This document shows, in pieces, positions 44,583-52,599 of a DNA stretch of 64,000 nucleotides. The stretch is from an uncultured Hyphomonas sp. Lineage in GTDB: Bacteria > Pseudomonadota > Alphaproteobacteria > Caulobacterales > Hyphomonadaceae. The translations under genes were made by a program, and so were the position numbers. The notes beneath the pieces were generated by a model. That model was not told the DNA's origin. It did not search any database and saw only the letters and a program-made list of their open reading frames with translations. How positions within the stretch are numbered: position 1 is the first letter of the stretch; every line of letters begins with the position of its first letter. The stretch spans positions 1,178,001-1,242,000 of the forward strand of contig NZ_OY782759.1 in NCBI RefSeq assembly GCF_963678195.1, read 5' to 3'.

Positions 44583-45037
44583 CAGGACTGGCGGCGAGTG
44601 CCGCAGGCGGCGGCCTGTTTGGCCTTGTGGGAACTGTGATCGGCCGAATCGCCGGTGTGGTAGAAGCCCGGCAGTTGCAGGCACATGAGCGGGCTCGATG
44701 GGCGCATGAGTCGACGATGCAACAGCTCAGGATCGAAGCCGATGCCGCTGGGCGCGCCGCTGATCTTCGCGAAGCGGAGACGTCCGGGGCCTGGGCTGGC
44801 CTGTCCGCGTCATTGGCAGCGGAGGCAGCCATTGGTGAGAGCTACAAATGGGTCAATGCTGTGCGGGCGCTGACCCGGCCGACTCTCACCGTGCTGCTCT
44901 GGGGCATGACTGGCGCTGTGTTCCTGGGCGCGGATGAGGCGGGGCAAAGTGGGATTGTGGACACAGCCACCTTTGCCGCGACAGCCGCGACGCTCTGGTG
45001 GTTCGGCGACCGTGGGCCGCGCCGTGACATGCGTTGA
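44570..45037 (+). CDS. Holin-like protein (GTA 3TM holin type)
   Basis: 155 aa. A Gly/Ala-rich helix at residues ~5-28, a charged coiled middle (EARQLQAHERARWAHESTMQQLRIEADAAGRAADLREAE), then two membrane segments around RALTRPTLTVLLWGMTGAVFLG (~103-124) and ATFAATAATLWWFG (~135-148). This layout is that of holins for GTA release. It overlaps the M15 gene, so lysis timing could be coordinated. Family assignment is from pattern only. Confidence 0.7.
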   Translation: MADIAGLAASAAGGGLFGLVGTVIGRIAGVVEARQLQAHERARWAHESTMQQLRIEADAAGRAADLREAETSGAWAGLSASLAAEAAIGESYKWVNAVRALTRPTLTVLLWGMTGAVFLGADEAGQSGIVDTATFAATAATLWWFGDRGPRRDMR

Positions 45038-45060
45038 CGGAACTGGTCGGACCGGTCCAT

Positions 45061-45081
45061 CCTCCCGGAAAATCCCGGAGG
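45061..45081 (+). promoter_or_regulatory. Hairpin masking the glpK ribosome site
   Basis: CCTCC (45061-45065) pairs with the Shine-Dalgarno GGAGG (45077-45081) and, past one mismatch, GG with CC, giving an eight-pair stem around AAAAT. The glpK ATG is 10 bp further on. It could lower translation until opened. Confidence 0.4.
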
Positions 45082-45090
45082 AACAAACAC

Positions 45091-46572
45091 ATGGCCGATG
45101 CTATCCTGGTAATTGATGAGGGCACGACCTCAACGCGGGCCATCGTGTTCGACCGGGACTTTGTCCAGATTTCCCTGGCGCAGGAGGAAGTGCCGCTGAC
45201 TTATCCCGCCGATGGCTGGGTCGAGCAGGATGGAGAGACGATCTGGGAGAAAACCGTTGGCGTTTGCCGCAAGGCCCTTGCCGATGCGGGCGGTGTGGAA
45301 CGGATCGCCGGTATCGGCATCACCAATCAGCGCGAGACGACGCTCGTCTGGGACAGGAAGACCGGCAAACCAATCGCGCCCGCGATCATCTGGCAGGACC
45401 GGCGCACCACCAGCGCTTGCGACGCCCTGAAAGCCGCAGGGCACGAACAAAAGGTGCAGGCGGAAACCGGCCTGTTGATCGATCCCTACTTTTCGGGAAC
45501 CAAGATTGCCTGGATCCTCGACACGGTTCCCGGTGCCCGCGAACGCGCCGAAAAGGGGGAGCTTGCTTTCGGGACCGTAGAGACTTTCCTCATATGGCAT
45601 CTGACGGGCGGGCGGATTCACGCAACAGACGTGTCGAATGCCTCGCGGACCTTGCTCTATCGTCTTGGTCTTGAAGAGCAGGGCGGCTGGAGCGAGGCGA
45701 TGTGCAACCTCTTCCGTGTGCCAATGAGTATGCTGCCAGATGTCAGGCCAAATGCAGCAGACTTCGGCCTCAGCGATGAGGCCCTGTTTGGCAAGGCGCT
45801 GCCGATCCTCTCTGCTGCCGGGGACCAGCAGTCCGCGCTGGTGGGGCAGGGCTGTCTCTTGCCCGGAATGGCAAAAATCACCTATGGCACCGGCGCGTTC
45901 CTGGTCGCCAATTCCGGTACGGAAAAGCCGGAGTCTAAGAACCGTCTGTTGGGAACCGTTGGCTATGAAACGGCTGAAGGCGGGGCAATGGCGCTGGAAG
46001 GCTCCATCTTCAACGCGGGCACTGTGGTAAAATGGCTGCGCGACGACCTGGGGCTGATCTCCGATGCAGCCGAGAGCGAAGCCATGGCTGAAGCCCTGCC
46101 GGGTAATGGCGGGGTCTATATCGTTCCGGCGTTTACGGGCCTCGGCGCGCCGCACTGGAATGCCGATGCGCGCGGCACGATCAGCGGCATCACGCGCGCG
46201 ACAACAGCGGCCCATCTTGTGCGGGCAGGCCTCGAAGCCGTTGCCTATCAGACGCGGGACCTGCTGGATGCGTTTGAGGCGGACGGTGTGGAGATCCGGG
46301 AGCTCCGGGTCGATGGCGGGATGGTGGCCAATGACTGGCTGATGCAGTTCCTGGCCGATGTCTGTGCCCGTCCGGTGGTGCGGCCGGACTATCGCGAGAT
46401 GACGGCGCTTGGCGCGGCGGCGCTGGCGGCGATGCAGCTCGGCTGGATGCGCGCCGCTGCCTGGCAGGCGCGGGAAGTGAAAGGTGTCCGGTTCGAGCCG
46501 CAGATGGATGAAGAACAGCGAGCTGCCTTGCTCAAAGGCTGGTCGGCTGCGCTTCGCCGCACGCTCGCCTGA
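45091..46572 (+). CDS. glpK: Glycerol kinase
   Basis: 493 aa. LVIDEGTTSTRAIVFDRDF is the phosphate-1 loop of the FGGY family. GIGITNQRETTLVWDRKTGKPIAPAIIWQDRRT is the glycerol-binding signature. TYGTGAFLVANSG (~265-277) and VDGGMVANDWLMQFLADV (~405-422) complete the ATP site. It makes glycerol-3-phosphate. ATG at 45091 follows GGAGG. A strong terminator lies 23 bp after the stop. Confidence 0.97.
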   Translation: MADAILVIDEGTTSTRAIVFDRDFVQISLAQEEVPLTYPADGWVEQDGETIWEKTVGVCRKALADAGGVERIAGIGITNQRETTLVWDRKTGKPIAPAIIWQDRRTTSACDALKAAGHEQKVQAETGLLIDPYFSGTKIAWILDTVPGARERAEKGELAFGTVETFLIWHLTGGRIHATDVSNASRTLLYRLGLEEQGGWSEAMCNLFRVPMSMLPDVRPNAADFGLSDEALFGKALPILSAAGDQQSALVGQGCLLPGMAKITYGTGAFLVANSGTEKPESKNRLLGTVGYETAEGGAMALEGSIFNAGTVVKWLRDDLGLISDAAESEAMAEALPGNGGVYIVPAFTGLGAPHWNADARGTISGITRATTAAHLVRAGLEAVAYQTRDLLDAFEADGVEIRELRVDGGMVANDWLMQFLADVCARPVVRPDYREMTALGAAALAAMQLGWMRAAAWQAREVKGVRFEPQMDEEQRAALLKGWSAALRRTLA

Positions 46573-46594
46573 GTCTGACCCTGGGCTCACGCAC

Positions 46595-46627
46595 AAAAAA
46601 GGCCCCGCCGGACAGCGGGGCCTTTCT
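46595..46627. terminator. Bidirectional intrinsic terminator
   Basis: AAAAAA, then GGCCCCGC (46601-46608) and GCGGGGCC (46615-46622) around CGGACA, then TTTCT. It separates convergent glpK and the S9 peptidase gene and can serve both. Confidence 0.9.
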
Positions 46628-46646
46628 GTAAATCAGGTTCTGAAAC

Positions 46647-48620
46647 CTAGTCTTTCATACCACACGGACCTTCTAGGAAGTCGAACATCTGCGGGAACAT
46701 TTCGTTCCAGTTGTCATAGAAGATCGTTCCAAAGAAGTGGTTTGCACCATCTAGAACAAGGAACTCATACTCCTTGTTGTGCTTCTTGAGTTCGTTCACG
46801 AACAACTCACTGTGGATGATCGGGACACGTTCGTCGATCTCACCATGAATAACCATGATGGGTATGTTGACCTTGTCGACATTGGCCAGGGGATCATAGC
46901 CATCGGCAGTTTTACGATAGGTCTTGTCACCGAAATCGCCGATCTTTGCCAGATAGGACCGGAACCGGGCTCTGTCGGAAACACCCGCACCTGCAATGGC
47001 GCACTGGAAGACGTTCGGGCTCCGCTCTGAGGCAACGAAGGCTGCGTAGCCGCCATATGACCAACCGAAGATGGCTGCATGATCCGGGTCGCCATAACCT
47101 TTGTCGGCAACATATTGCAGGGCGTCCTCCAGATCGTCCTGCATCTCATAGCCCCAGCGTTTGAAGCCGGCTTTCAGATGGTTTTTGCCAAAGCCTGTCG
47201 AAATGCGGAATTGTGGCTGGACAACCAGGTAGCCTTCATTGGCCAAAGTCTGAGCCCAGAGGTCAAAGCCCCAATAGTCGCGAGCGACCGGGCCGCCGTG
47301 CGGCATGATAATGACCGGATGCGGTCCCGGGCCATCCGGGATCGTGATGAGGGCAGGGATCTCCAGACCATCGCGGGCTTTATAGGTTTCCCATTTGACA
47401 TCCGCCAGCTGACTTGCCTTCAGTTCCGGGTTTGAGGAACCGAGATAGGCAAGGTTCGTCTTGTCCTTCAGCATGTAGTAGGATGGCGGCGTACGAGGCG
47501 CATCGCTTCTGATTATGATGATGGACTCATCATCTGAGCGGCTGATGATATGATTGTTGGCATCCGGAAGGGCGGCATCAATGCCATCCATCAGGGCCTT
47601 CTCACGTGGGGACGTGTATTCTGTCTCCACGGCCTTGCCGTCATAGGTGTAGCCGACGATCTCATACTTGTTCAGTTCGGGCCGCCAGACACGGCGCACC
47701 CCATCCGCATCATATTTCGGATGATGGAACAGCATGGTGCCAAATTTCTTGGTGGTCAGGTCGTACTCGTACAGGGCGGCCGTATCTGTCTCGTGATTAG
47801 AGACAATGTAGAAGATATTTGGCCGGTCTTCATCCTGTGCGACGGGATTGAAGATGTCGGCCACCGCGTCAATGTCGGCGGTGTTGCGGTCGACTTCGAT
47901 CCAGTCGGAATCGGCGTTCATACGGAGTTCGATGACGGCGGCGTCGGTGTTCGGATCAATGTATTGCTTCAGGCGTGGCTGGCCATCGCGGCCATACATG
48001 CCCGTCGATGCTCCGGAGGCGTCGCCCCGGGCCACGAGGGAGAGATTGCCGGTTTTGACTTCGAGCTTGTAGATCGACGGCGGCCGGGTGATGTCCGAAT
48101 TATAGGCGACCAGGACGTTTTCCTTGTCCCAGGGCATGATCGAAATCAGCGAACCAGAATTGTATTGTGCAAATTCGCGGGAGACTTTGCTGCGGCGATC
48201 AACGCGGCGGGCAGGCAGGTCTTTCCATACCTTGTCCTCGATGCTGATGGTTGCCAGCTTCGCAAATTGGCTCGTGTTGGGATTGCGTTTGTTCTTCCAG
48301 CGCTGCCACATCGTCGCAACGAGGTTTTCGTTATCAAGCCATGCGACGTTGCGGATTTTCACCCGATCGGCGGCGCCAAAAACAACCGGACTCTTTGACA
48401 AGTCGTCCGTCTCGAAAACAAGTATGTAAGTTGGCCCGTCTTTTTCAACGCGCTGTACAGAGGCAAGGTGTTTGCCGTCCGGTGATACAGCGGCATCAAT
48501 GAATGCCGGATCGCGGATCAGCGCATCGAGTGGCGCCTTTTCTGCCTGCGCGGTCGAAAGACACGCCAACAGAGCCAGGACTGGGGCGAGCAGCCATTTC
48601 AATATTCTGAATTGTCTCAT
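46647..48620 (-). CDS. Secreted S9-family (prolyl oligopeptidase-type) peptidase
   Basis: 657 aa. Signal peptide (cleavage after AQA, residue ~26), seven-bladed propeller region to ~400, then the alpha/beta hydrolase domain with nucleophile Ser in FGWSYGGYAAF, Asp in HGEIDERVP and His in DGANHFF. Start at 48620 rather than 48671 because GGAGGAGA lies just upstream. A strong terminator is located only 20 bp before this start. Confidence 0.94.
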   Translation of the reverse strand: MRQFRILKWLLAPVLALLACLSTAQAEKAPLDALIRDPAFIDAAVSPDGKHLASVQRVEKDGPTYILVFETDDLSKSPVVFGAADRVKIRNVAWLDNENLVATMWQRWKNKRNPNTSQFAKLATISIEDKVWKDLPARRVDRRSKVSREFAQYNSGSLISIMPWDKENVLVAYNSDITRPPSIYKLEVKTGNLSLVARGDASGASTGMYGRDGQPRLKQYIDPNTDAAVIELRMNADSDWIEVDRNTADIDAVADIFNPVAQDEDRPNIFYIVSNHETDTAALYEYDLTTKKFGTMLFHHPKYDADGVRRVWRPELNKYEIVGYTYDGKAVETEYTSPREKALMDGIDAALPDANNHIISRSDDESIIIIRSDAPRTPPSYYMLKDKTNLAYLGSSNPELKASQLADVKWETYKARDGLEIPALITIPDGPGPHPVIIMPHGGPVARDYWGFDLWAQTLANEGYLVVQPQFRISTGFGKNHLKAGFKRWGYEMQDDLEDALQYVADKGYGDPDHAAIFGWSYGGYAAFVASERSPNVFQCAIAGAGVSDRARFRSYLAKIGDFGDKTYRKTADGYDPLANVDKVNIPIMVIHGEIDERVPIIHSELFVNELKKHNKEYEFLVLDGANHFFGTIFYDNWNEMFPQMFDFLEGPCGMKD

Positions 48621-48640
48621 TGTTTGGGTCTCTCCTCCGA

Positions 48641-48675
48641 AAAAAAAGACGGTGGCAGACGTATCTGCCACCGTC
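48641..48675 (-). terminator. Strong intrinsic terminator between TonB receptor and S9 gene
   Basis: GACGGTGGCAGA (48648-48659) and TCTGCCACCGTC (48664-48675) form a 12-bp perfect stem with a 4-nt loop. On the minus strand it is followed by seven T residues (48641-48647), and then the S9 ribosome site. It should stop receptor transcripts, so S9 depends on readthrough or a hidden promoter. Confidence 0.9.
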
Positions 48676-48737
48676 GAAGATTAAACTACTGGCTGCGCGA
48701 CTCAATAACGGATCGCATAGCCATCAGGACATCTGCC

Positions 48738-51700
48738 TTAGAACGACTTGGCGACCTGAAGGAAGGCGCGGCGGCCGAGAACATCGTAGCCGACGCCGAA
48801 CGGCACGTTACGCACGCCGAACACACCATCAGTATCGATCACCGGTGGTTCTTCGTCGAACAGGTTCTCGATGCCGAGCGTCACACGCCAGGAGTTGGCG
48901 TTGTAGCCGAGCGACACGCTGTGCAGGAAGTAGTCATCCGTGAAGTCGACCGGGTTGTCGGTCGCTGTCGGATCGAACGTGCTCGAACGGTCTTCCTGAC
49001 CACCCTGGATGAAGCGGGTCTGCCAGACGAGGGTGAAGTCGCGATAGTCTGCGATCACCGTGGCGTTTGCGCGCCACTCCGGATAGTCCGTCTCACCTTT
49101 GTTTTCATCGATCGAAGCTGCGACCTCAGCAGGCGATGCATCAGGTGCGAGCGTATTGGACAGGTCCACGATCCGCTCTTCCGTCTTGTTGGCGCGGAGA
49201 TCAACGCTTAGGTCGAGCGGACGCTCACCGACGATGAATTCCTGGCCATACCGCATGTTGAAATCGAAGCCCTTGGCGGTTTCACGGCCGATGTTGATGA
49301 AGCTTGCATCAACGTCGGTCAGGTAGCCGCCGGCACTGCGGGTGAGGCGATTACAAAACGCACTCTGCAGGTCCGGATTGTCCACGTAACAATCGCGAAT
49401 GATGAAGGCCGGGCTTGGTTCGATCACCGAGTCCGTGATTTCGATGTCGTAGTAGGTCATGTTGAAGCTGAGGTCGAACGAGTCGTACCAAGGCTGCTCC
49501 AGCGTGAAACCATAGGTGAAGGAATCAGATTCCTCAGCCTGCAGGTTGTCCGATCCACCCGTCGTGATTTCAAGCGATTGCGACGGGCCAATGCCATCGG
49601 CAAGTCCGAGGGACAGCGGATCGACACCAGATGCCGTACAGTTGGCCAGGGTTTGCGGTGACCGCTGATCCTGGGTCGGGTCGTAAACTTCCGGAGTCGA
49701 CAGATCTCCGTCATCGTCACGACGTGCATCGTTAGGAACCACGCAAGGGTCAGTGTACGAGTTGAAGCCCGTCGAACCACGCAGGAACTGCTCACGCAGG
49801 CCCGGCGCACGATAGGATGTACCGTAGGTGCTGTTCAGAGCCAGCCATTCAACAGGGCGATACTTCAGCTTGCCGCTATAGGTCCACAGAGCACCGAAGT
49901 TTTCTTCTTCGGTCCAGCGAGCGGAACCATTTACGGTCAGTTCTTCCGCACCCGGAAGACCACGCAGTAGCGTGAACTCCGTCTCGGTGAACGCTTCCCA
50001 CAGATCGCGGCGGCCTTTGGCGCCTTTGTCGGCGAAGAAGCCGTTCAGGAGGCCTTCGCGTGCCACGTTGTCCGGCTGGGAATCGAGACTTTCGTCACGA
50101 TATTCGAAGCCAACGAGCAGCGGAACTTTTGCGCCATTCCATGGCAGGGTGAACACGTCGCCCTGAACGATGCCCTGGAAGATGCTCTGATCGACGATCG
50201 TGTTGAACGTACGGGTGCCGAACAGATAATCGCGCTCTGCCTGGGTTGCGAACGTGCCGCCGCCTTCCTGATAGATGGACGGAGCGAACATATTCACCGG
50301 AACGCATGGGACGGTTTCGAGGTATTCGTCACCGAAGATGCCGATGGCGCCATCATCCGGAACACCATCGCCATTGAGGTCAATTCCGCAGCTGACAACG
50401 CCGGTTGCCGGGTCGCGGTAAGACGTGTTGAGCGACAGCTGCATACGATCGTTCAGAATGCCTTCGCGGGTCGATTGACCGCTCGAGTGGCTGTACTGGC
50501 CGGACAGTTCGTAGGTCCAGTTGTTCAGACCAAACGCTTCGACGCCCGGCAGGTCGCCTTTCATGCCGGCGACAAAGCGGCTTTGGGCCACTTCATACTC
50601 GGTCCTGGCGCGATCGCCCCGGATCGTGTTGATCGTGAACACCGGATAGTCGCCAAGGTTCGCACCGAACACTTCACCGAAGCAGTTCACGCCATCCGGG
50701 TTCGACGTCTGGTTACAAGGGTTGTACGGGTTGTCGCCCGGGACAGTGAACTGAAGGTAGCCAGGACCGCTGTTGATCGAACCCTTACGGTTCGAATACA
50801 GGGCTTCGAAGAACACCGAGGTGTTTGTGTCGAAACCAAGGTCATACTCACCAAAGGCGTACATGCTGTAGCGCTGCTGAGGCGAGATCAGGTTGGTCGC
50901 TGCTTCCATGTTGCTGGCGTTGCGGTTGTAGAACGGATCAGAGATGTCGATATCCGGAAGGCCGTCGCCATCTGCGTCACCAAGCGAAACCTGGGATTCC
51001 GAGAAGTTTGGAATGCCGATGTTCGAGTCGCCCGGAGTGTAATAGATCGATCCGAAGCCAGCTGGCAGATAGATGCGGTTGATCAGGGACAGTTTACAGT
51101 CGCCCACAACGCCATCGCCATTATCCGGGTTGATAAAGACTTCCCGGTCACAATCCTCGGTGAAATCGCGCTGACGGAACGCAACGGAGTTACGATCGTA
51201 GAATTCAGCGGCAAAACCGATGTGACCGGACTCGTTATTCTGGCCCCAGGCTGCGGAAAGCGTCGTTTCGTTACCGCCGCCAGCGAATGGGACCGAATAC
51301 TCGCCTTCGACTTCAAAGCCGTCGATGTCGGTACGCAGGATGGCGTTCGCAACACCGGAAACAGCGTCCGCGCCGTAGACCGAGGATGCGCCATCGAGCA
51401 GCACTTCGACGCGGCTCAGAAGGATGGAAGGCACCAGGGAAATGTCGCCAGCCGACGGAGCGCCTTCCACACCGGCAGGTGCGAGACGGCGGCCGTTGAC
51501 GAGCAGCAGCGTCCGGTTGGAACCGAGACCGCGCAGGTTCACTTCCGAAGAACCCGGGCCGTTATCCAGAACGAAGCCGTTGAAGGTCGCATCTACTCGC
51601 TGACCCGACGATGCGGTCGAGGTCCCGAGGATGTCTTCGGCGCTGATCAGGCCTGCTGCGCGGGCCACGTCGGCCTGGATGACCTGAACGGGCGAAATTG

Positions 51701-51914
51701 ATGTGTACTCGTCGCGTGCAAGGCGCGAACCTGTCACAACAACCTTTTCCTGAATAGAAACGTCGCTATCTTCGTCGACTTCCTCGACGACAATTACCGT
51801 ATCGCTTTCATCCGTGGTTTCCTGTGCGATGGCAGAGCCATACCACAGGCTGCCTGCGACACCCGCAAAAAGCGTCGTCGCCAGAAGCTTGTTTCTGGAT
51901 AGTCTTGTACTCAC
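48738..51914 (-). CDS. TonB-dependent outer-membrane receptor
   Basis: 1058 aa. GTG start at 51914 with AGGAGGAG 9 bp upstream. Signal peptide to ~28 (GSAIAQ). VVVTGSRLARDEYTSISPVQVI is a TonB-box/plug opening typical of Caulobacterales-type receptors. The plug (SAEDILGTSTASSGQ ... LRGLGSNRTLLLVNGRRLAPAG) is followed by a long 22-strand barrel ending in ...VLGRRAFLQVAKSF with terminal Phe. The adjacent S9 and nearby M3 peptidases suggest peptide or peptide-like ligands; substrate unknown. Confidence 0.95.
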   Translation of the reverse strand: MSTRLSRNKLLATTLFAGVAGSLWYGSAIAQETTDESDTVIVVEEVDEDSDVSIQEKVVVTGSRLARDEYTSISPVQVIQADVARAAGLISAEDILGTSTASSGQRVDATFNGFVLDNGPGSSEVNLRGLGSNRTLLLVNGRRLAPAGVEGAPSAGDISLVPSILLSRVEVLLDGASSVYGADAVSGVANAILRTDIDGFEVEGEYSVPFAGGGNETTLSAAWGQNNESGHIGFAAEFYDRNSVAFRQRDFTEDCDREVFINPDNGDGVVGDCKLSLINRIYLPAGFGSIYYTPGDSNIGIPNFSESQVSLGDADGDGLPDIDISDPFYNRNASNMEAATNLISPQQRYSMYAFGEYDLGFDTNTSVFFEALYSNRKGSINSGPGYLQFTVPGDNPYNPCNQTSNPDGVNCFGEVFGANLGDYPVFTINTIRGDRARTEYEVAQSRFVAGMKGDLPGVEAFGLNNWTYELSGQYSHSSGQSTREGILNDRMQLSLNTSYRDPATGVVSCGIDLNGDGVPDDGAIGIFGDEYLETVPCVPVNMFAPSIYQEGGGTFATQAERDYLFGTRTFNTIVDQSIFQGIVQGDVFTLPWNGAKVPLLVGFEYRDESLDSQPDNVAREGLLNGFFADKGAKGRRDLWEAFTETEFTLLRGLPGAEELTVNGSARWTEEENFGALWTYSGKLKYRPVEWLALNSTYGTSYRAPGLREQFLRGSTGFNSYTDPCVVPNDARRDDDGDLSTPEVYDPTQDQRSPQTLANCTASGVDPLSLGLADGIGPSQSLEITTGGSDNLQAEESDSFTYGFTLEQPWYDSFDLSFNMTYYDIEITDSVIEPSPAFIIRDCYVDNPDLQSAFCNRLTRSAGGYLTDVDASFINIGRETAKGFDFNMRYGQEFIVGERPLDLSVDLRANKTEERIVDLSNTLAPDASPAEVAASIDENKGETDYPEWRANATVIADYRDFTLVWQTRFIQGGQEDRSSTFDPTATDNPVDFTDDYFLHSVSLGYNANSWRVTLGIENLFDEEPPVIDTDGVFGVRNVPFGVGYDVLGRRAFLQVAKSF

Positions 51915-52599
51915 CTGAGTAACTCCTCCTAGATGGAATGTTGTCCCCACGCCCTGGGGACCCTACTGAGCGAACGGGAATCCGCGCCTGAAGGCATTAC
52001 AGATCGTTCACGTTGCTAGCAGTAGGCGGCTCAAGCGCCGGGTCAATTGCTGAGGGGTGCATTTTTGAAGATTTAATGTCGACGATTGTTCATGTGTGAC
52101 TATTGCGTCACAATTTGCCACAATTGACTTGCTGTAAGCCTGAAATCTATGAATTCATGCGCTTAATCAGCAGAAGAATGTCCCAAATGGCTGAGGCAGA
52201 GGTATTGTTTCCCCCTCTGGAATTTGATCCAATGTGATCGGAACCAGGCTTTTGATCCATGGTTCTGTCTGAGGAAAGTGAGCCTGCTTTTGGTGACAAC
52301 TGACTTTTCCCGGAATTCCAACCCTGAATTTGCCGCCGGACTTCCGCGCGGAAATGGCGTTGGAACGTGTAAGCGAACCTGCGTTTCGCAACCTTTGGTG
52401 GCGGGCGCGCTGGGAGACTGTCTATTGATGTGATCAGCTGCATTGGGAGCGTTTCTTCGGCGCAGAATGACGTGGCCTCACGTCCGGTGTGCGCCTCTGG
52501 CCGATACATTTGTTCCTTTTGCTGGCGGATGTCGGGTGCCAGTCAAAGCCCTAAAACCTCTCCGAAATCTAACCGCTTCTCCAAATATCAGGATATGTC
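51915..52599. other. 685-bp noncoding region between TonB receptor and M3 peptidase
   Basis: No convincing gene; short frames here have no ribosome sites or family features. It must hold divergent promoters. A TGTGAC-N6-GTCACA dyad lies at 52095-52112 and the bases around 52040-52150 are AT-richer. Confidence 0.5.
52095..52112. promoter_or_regulatory. TGTGAC-N6-GTCACA dyad
   Basis: An 18-bp perfect inverted repeat about 180 bp upstream of the TonB receptor start. It resembles CRP/FNR-family sites but with eight, not six, bases between TGTGA and TCACA. Confidence 0.5.

Noticed and set aside
52147-52509. 120-codon minus-strand frame in the TonB-M3 gap
   Set aside because: No ribosome site, no family features, Arg/Ser/Lys-rich product; treated as noncoding.
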